Of a stretch of DNA of 48,201 nt, positions 46,164 to 48,201 are shown one piece after another. Position 1 is the first letter of the stretch. Each line of letters opens with the position of its first letter. The position numbers were made by a program, and so were the translations under genes. The notes below the pieces were generated by a model. The model worked only from the letters and a program-made list of their open reading frames with translations, searched no databases and was not told the DNA's origin. The stretch spans positions 1-48,201 of the forward strand of contig JAJZVN010000016.1 in NCBI GenBank assembly GCA_021845685.1, given 5' to 3'. Source of the stretch: a bacterium (GTDB taxonomy: Bacteria; SZUA-79; Acidulodesulfobacterales; Acidulodesulfobacteraceae).

Positions 46164-46640
46164 TAAGTAGCTTAACCCTTTATTATTTTATTATTGTATT
46201 TTTTTTGAAAGATTTTTTGGTTATAAATTACCTTTATGATTAATTTAATAAATTAAATTATTAAATTATTAAATTAGATTAAAAATCTTTTTAATGAAAT
46301 TTTTAATTTAGTTAAAATAATTTTACAATTTTATTTTTACAATTTTATGAAACAAATAATTCAAAATTATTAAATTTTTGTTAATAAATTATTTCAATAT
46401 TTGTTAAAATAAAATAAAAATAATAACTTAATGTCAATTTGCTAATTTTTTATTAATTATTTATAAATTTTTTAAGTAATATTTTTTAAGTAATAAATTA
46501 AATAAATAAAGGTAAAAAAATAAAGACTGTAAATTAATGTTAAGGCTATAAATGAAGATTAATGCGGAAAATTAAGAATAAGCGGTAATGAGTTAAGTTA
46601 TCGGGATATCAGGATATTTTATTGACAATAAATAATTTTA
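46164..46640. other. Gene-free, extremely AT-rich region upstream of the pilus operon
   Basis: About 480 bases with no supportable gene. It contains an exact 14-base tandem duplication, ATTTTTTAAGTAAT at 46467-46480 and 46481-46494, and a repeated TTTTACAATTTTA near 46320-46348. The operon promoter should be here, but no convincing -35/-10 pair stands out on the minus strand. Confidence 0.5.
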
Positions 46641-46835
46641 ACATGCTTTTATAACTTGAAGTCCTCTTCCGTAATGCAGGAGATGAAAAGTTATCCTTGA
46701 TTTTAATTTTTTTCATGATATAATATCCTCACAGGTTAAAAAACCTTTGTTCTTTGATAACTTATATGCGGTTGGTATCTGTCTAAAGGTGATACCGTAA
46801 AATAAGTTCCTGAAAATAGTCTGGATGTATTTTAG

Positions 46836-47050
46836 CAGTGTTTTGGCGGTCAAGTTATAAATAATACTACCGCTCATATGGAAACCAGACCTAAAGAAAA
46901 GAAAACATTGCGTAGTAGGGCAGGAAGTGCCCGAACTGACGCTTGGGGAAACAAGCTCTATGGATGACCGAGTAATATTCATAATATTGCTCCTAAAAAG
47001 TATCTTGTCGTTGAACCAAGTACGGTTTTAAGCCGTCAGTTTTTGGACGG
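46836..47050 (+). pseudogene. Decayed C-terminal remnant of an IS200/IS605 tnpB (OrfB)
   Basis: One plus-strand frame reads NNTTAHMETRPKEKKTLRS then RAGSARTDAWGNKLYG, an in-frame TGA (46965-46967), and continues PSNIHNIAPKKYLVVEPST. The composition and the lead-in to the hairpin end resemble the tail of TnpB proteins of the IS1341/IS605 type, after their zinc finger. Upstream frames are broken by stops, and no RuvC motif is visible. The minus-strand reading of 89 codons over the same bases (46713-46982) is taken as a shadow. The assignment is by eye and needs a search. Confidence 0.45.
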
Positions 47051-47084
47051 CTCACCCCTTACCGTAAGGTAGTGGGTGCTTCAC
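47020..47084 (+). mobile_element. IS200/IS605-type right end with two hairpins (omega-RNA-like)
   Basis: Two stems follow each other: AGCCGTC/GACGGCT (47031-47037 with 47046-47052) and CACCCCTTACC, loop GTAA, GGTAGTGGGTG (47053-47078). The sequence ends ...GGTGCTTCAC at 47084. A final imperfect hairpin of CCCC/GGGG type followed by TTCAC is characteristic of IS200/IS605 right ends and of the 3' end of the TnpB guide RNA. The left end is not identified with confidence; a weak palindromic zone lies near 46653-46695. No tnpA gene is present. Confidence 0.55.
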
Positions 47085-47133
47085 TAGTAGTATATAATGT
47101 ATTATTATATTTATATTGACTGTTATGCAATGT

Positions 47134-47210
47134 GCGTTCATAGCTCAGATGGATAGAGCAACAGCCTTCTAAGCTGTGGGTCGCAGGTTCGAATCCTGCT
47201 GGACGCACCA
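47134..47210 (+). tRNA. tRNA-Arg (TCT)
   Basis: A 77-base cloverleaf: acceptor stem GCGTTCA / TGGACGC, discriminator A, encoded CCA (47208-47210), T arm GCAGGTTCGAATCCTGC. The anticodon loop CTTCTAA gives TCT for arginine (AGA). It lies 49 bases after the IS200/IS605-type end. Confidence 0.95.
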
Positions 47211-47293
47211 CTAAAATAAAGGCTTTACGGTAGGTTTCATATAAGGGTTTAAAATCGACTGTCGGCTAAATTGTAGTAAAAATTTTTACCGGC

Positions 47294-47527
47294 TTATAAG
47301 TTTTTGTAAACATAAGTTGCTATAACAAGTCCTAAAGAGCCGAGCCAGGTCAATATATATCCGCCAATAGTGTTTAAATAGATAAGTAAACCAAACTTCG
47401 TTCCCGAGAAATTTTTATCCGAAGCAAAACCTGAGTATTTAGCGCCGTGCATCAGCATGCCGATACTGACAAAGAAAAAAAATATTAAAGCGATATAATA
47501 AGCATAATTTTTGATTTTTTCATACAT
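47294..47527 (-). CDS. Small hypothetical membrane protein
   Basis: Seen: 77 aa with two membrane helices (about residues 9-27 and 47-71) joined by a loop of about 20 residues (GAKYSGFASDKNFSGTKFG). A clear AAGGAG ribosome site before the ATG supports it as a real gene. I do not recognise the family. It follows the secreted-protein gene at 47579 by 51 bases on the same strand and could be its partner. Confidence 0.7.
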   Translation of the reverse strand: MYEKIKNYAYYIALIFFFFVSIGMLMHGAKYSGFASDKNFSGTKFGLLIYLNTIGGYILTWLGSLGLVIATYVYKNL

Positions 47528-47578
47528 TTTGTCATCTCCTTATATATAGTTTTATTTAATTAAATCCTTTTAACTTCC

Positions 47579-48087
47579 TTAAAACCTCATTGCCGCCTCT
47601 AACTTTATCCCGTTCAGGACATAAATATAACCGGCATTGCCGTTATAAGCCTGAGCCGTTCCTATTACCCTGTATCCGTAATAATTAGCCGTTGCCTTGC
47701 CGTATTGCCTTGTTTCGACTATTACGTTATTGATAACCGGCTTTATTCCCCTTGGCAAGTTATTCCAGCCGGCCATATTGGTATTCTCGACGTAGGATAT
47801 GGACCCGCCGCATATCTTGTAATTTTCTATCGCCCAATATGCCGGTTTCGGGAAACCCTGAGTTTGCCTTATTATGCTTATCAGCTTACATCCGGACGCG
47901 GTGGACGTTATCGGTAAGGCGTTATATGTATAAGCACCCTGGGTATAAATATAAGGGCTGCCGGAATTGTAAACCCGCATGGCTAATTTATTAAAGTTAG
48001 GGTCGGACTGATTATAGGGAACATTAAAAATGCCGAAACTATAAGCGGATTGAGGTATTAATATGAATAATAAAAATATAAAAGGGA
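47579..48087 (-). pseudogene. Secreted protein gene with its start codon missing
   Basis: The frame is open from 48087 to the stop at 47579. Its first part reads LPFIFLLFILIPQSAYSFG, a plain signal peptide, but there is no ATG, GTG or TTG ahead of it, and a stop lies just upstream. The mature part (about 150 aa) is unrecognised; it has Cys residues (SGCKLI, KICGG) and Tyr/Asn/Gly-rich beta-type sequence (RQYGKATANYYGYRVIGTA). The only start in frame, ATG at 47980, would give 133 aa without the signal peptide. The signal peptide appears to be cut by an insertion at about 48088. Confidence 0.6.
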
Positions 48088-48201
48088 GTGTTCAATATTT
48101 TGTGTCAACCTGATGTGTTAAAATAATATTTTGTTATATTAGAACATAGTTTTAATGTTTTGTCAATATAAAATTTGATCAAATTTTAAAAGTTTTTCGT
48201 A
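48088..48201. mobile_element. Probable end of an insertion sequence (IS256-like), continuing past the window
   Basis: From about 48088 the sequence reads GAGTGTTCAATATTTTGTGT then CAACCTGATG, of the kind found as terminal inverted repeats of IS256-family elements. It begins exactly where the signal-peptide reading frame loses its start. The transposase gene and the other end lie outside the window, so neither family nor target duplication can be confirmed. Confidence 0.4.
48138..48166 (-). promoter_or_regulatory. Candidate strong promoter reading leftward into the truncated gene
   Basis: On the minus strand TTGACA (48166-48161) is followed after 17 bases by TCTAAT (48143-48138), five of six matches to the -10 consensus. 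If the DNA right of 48088 is an insertion sequence, this is an outward-reading promoter that could drive the broken secreted-protein gene and the small membrane gene behind it. Confidence 0.45.

Noticed and set aside
46622-46652. Plus-strand promoter (TTGACA near 46622) for the IS200/IS605 remnant
   Set aside because: No -10 hexamer lies at 16-18 bases; the nearest AT-rich candidates are 19-21 bases away, which is chance level in this composition.
46713-46982. Minus-strand reading frame of 89 codons across the IS200/IS605-type remnant
   Set aside because: It runs antisense to the tnpB-like tail, has no ribosome site or recognisable domain, and its composition fits a shadow frame.
47705-47994. 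Two overlapping plus-strand reading frames antisense to the truncated secreted-protein gene
   Set aside because: The minus-strand frame has a signal peptide and continuous sense over 170 codons; the plus-strand frames have no ribosome site and are rich in Arg/Tyr, as expected of antisense shadows.

Overview
The window is a chromosomal segment of a very AT-rich Gram-negative bacterium. Gram-negative traits are a secretin, a lipobox lipoprotein, a SurA-like periplasmic protein and bitopic transpeptidase and signal peptidase I. The order rpsU-cvpA-dnaG-rpoD, followed by a CAT-anticodon tRNA, a Nif3-family gene, a zinc-ribbon coiled-coil gene, rnhA and rnpB, recalls deltaproteobacteria-type lineages. 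Composition and gene content would fit the AT-rich Sva0485/Acidulodesulfobacterium group, but that placement is a guess from memory, not a result. TGA is used as a normal stop, TTG starts are frequent, and many genes lack a Shine-Dalgarno sequence. Long Asn-rich inserts swell several housekeeping proteins.

Layout. (1) 1-3.9 kb, plus strand: SurA-like protein without a parvulin domain, queD, a PilO-like/TPR fusion and a secreted Ig-like repeat protein. (2) 3.9-4.8 kb: no protein gene; copies of a dispersed inverted-repeat element and tRNA-Cys. (3) 4.8-10.3 kb: the macromolecular-synthesis cluster rpsU, cvpA (broken reading frame in a T tract), dnaG, rpoD, then a CAT tRNA. (4) 10.3-16.7 kb: Nif3-like, zinc-ribbon protein, rnhA, an unusually long RNase P RNA, lepA, lepB. 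(5) 16.8-25.6 kb: de novo pyrimidine genes pyrR, pyrB, pyrC, carA, carB, with a PflX-type radical SAM gene between carA and carB. (6) 25.8-35.9 kb: greA, an Nfu-type Fe-S scaffold, alr (minus), tldD, a penicillin-binding transpeptidase, a B12-binding radical SAM protein overlapping it, comM and a small membrane protein. (7) 46.2-36.2 kb, minus strand: a ten-gene type IV pilus / type II-secretion-like assembly operon (lipoprotein, lytic transglycosylase, secretin, three prepilins, ATPase, platform protein, and three inner-membrane alignment proteins). (8) 46.6 kb to the end: a decayed IS200/IS605 tnpB 3' end with its hairpin end, tRNA-Arg, a small membrane protein, and a secreted-protein gene that has lost its start codon beside what looks like the end of an insertion sequence.

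How it works together. Regions 3-5 are housekeeping (replication priming, transcription, translation, nucleotide supply). Region 7 should build a surface filament: ATPase and platform drive the three prepilins, the L/O/P-like proteins bridge to the secretin, the transglycosylase opens the peptidoglycan. No retraction ATPase or prepilin peptidase is present, so those must be elsewhere. The most novel-looking items are the dispersed inverted-repeat element family, the divergent pilus operon with a Glu5-less pilin and a triplicated ribosome-binding site, the ORF-less IS605 end next to tRNA-Arg, and the tldD/transpeptidase/B12-radical-SAM neighbourhood.
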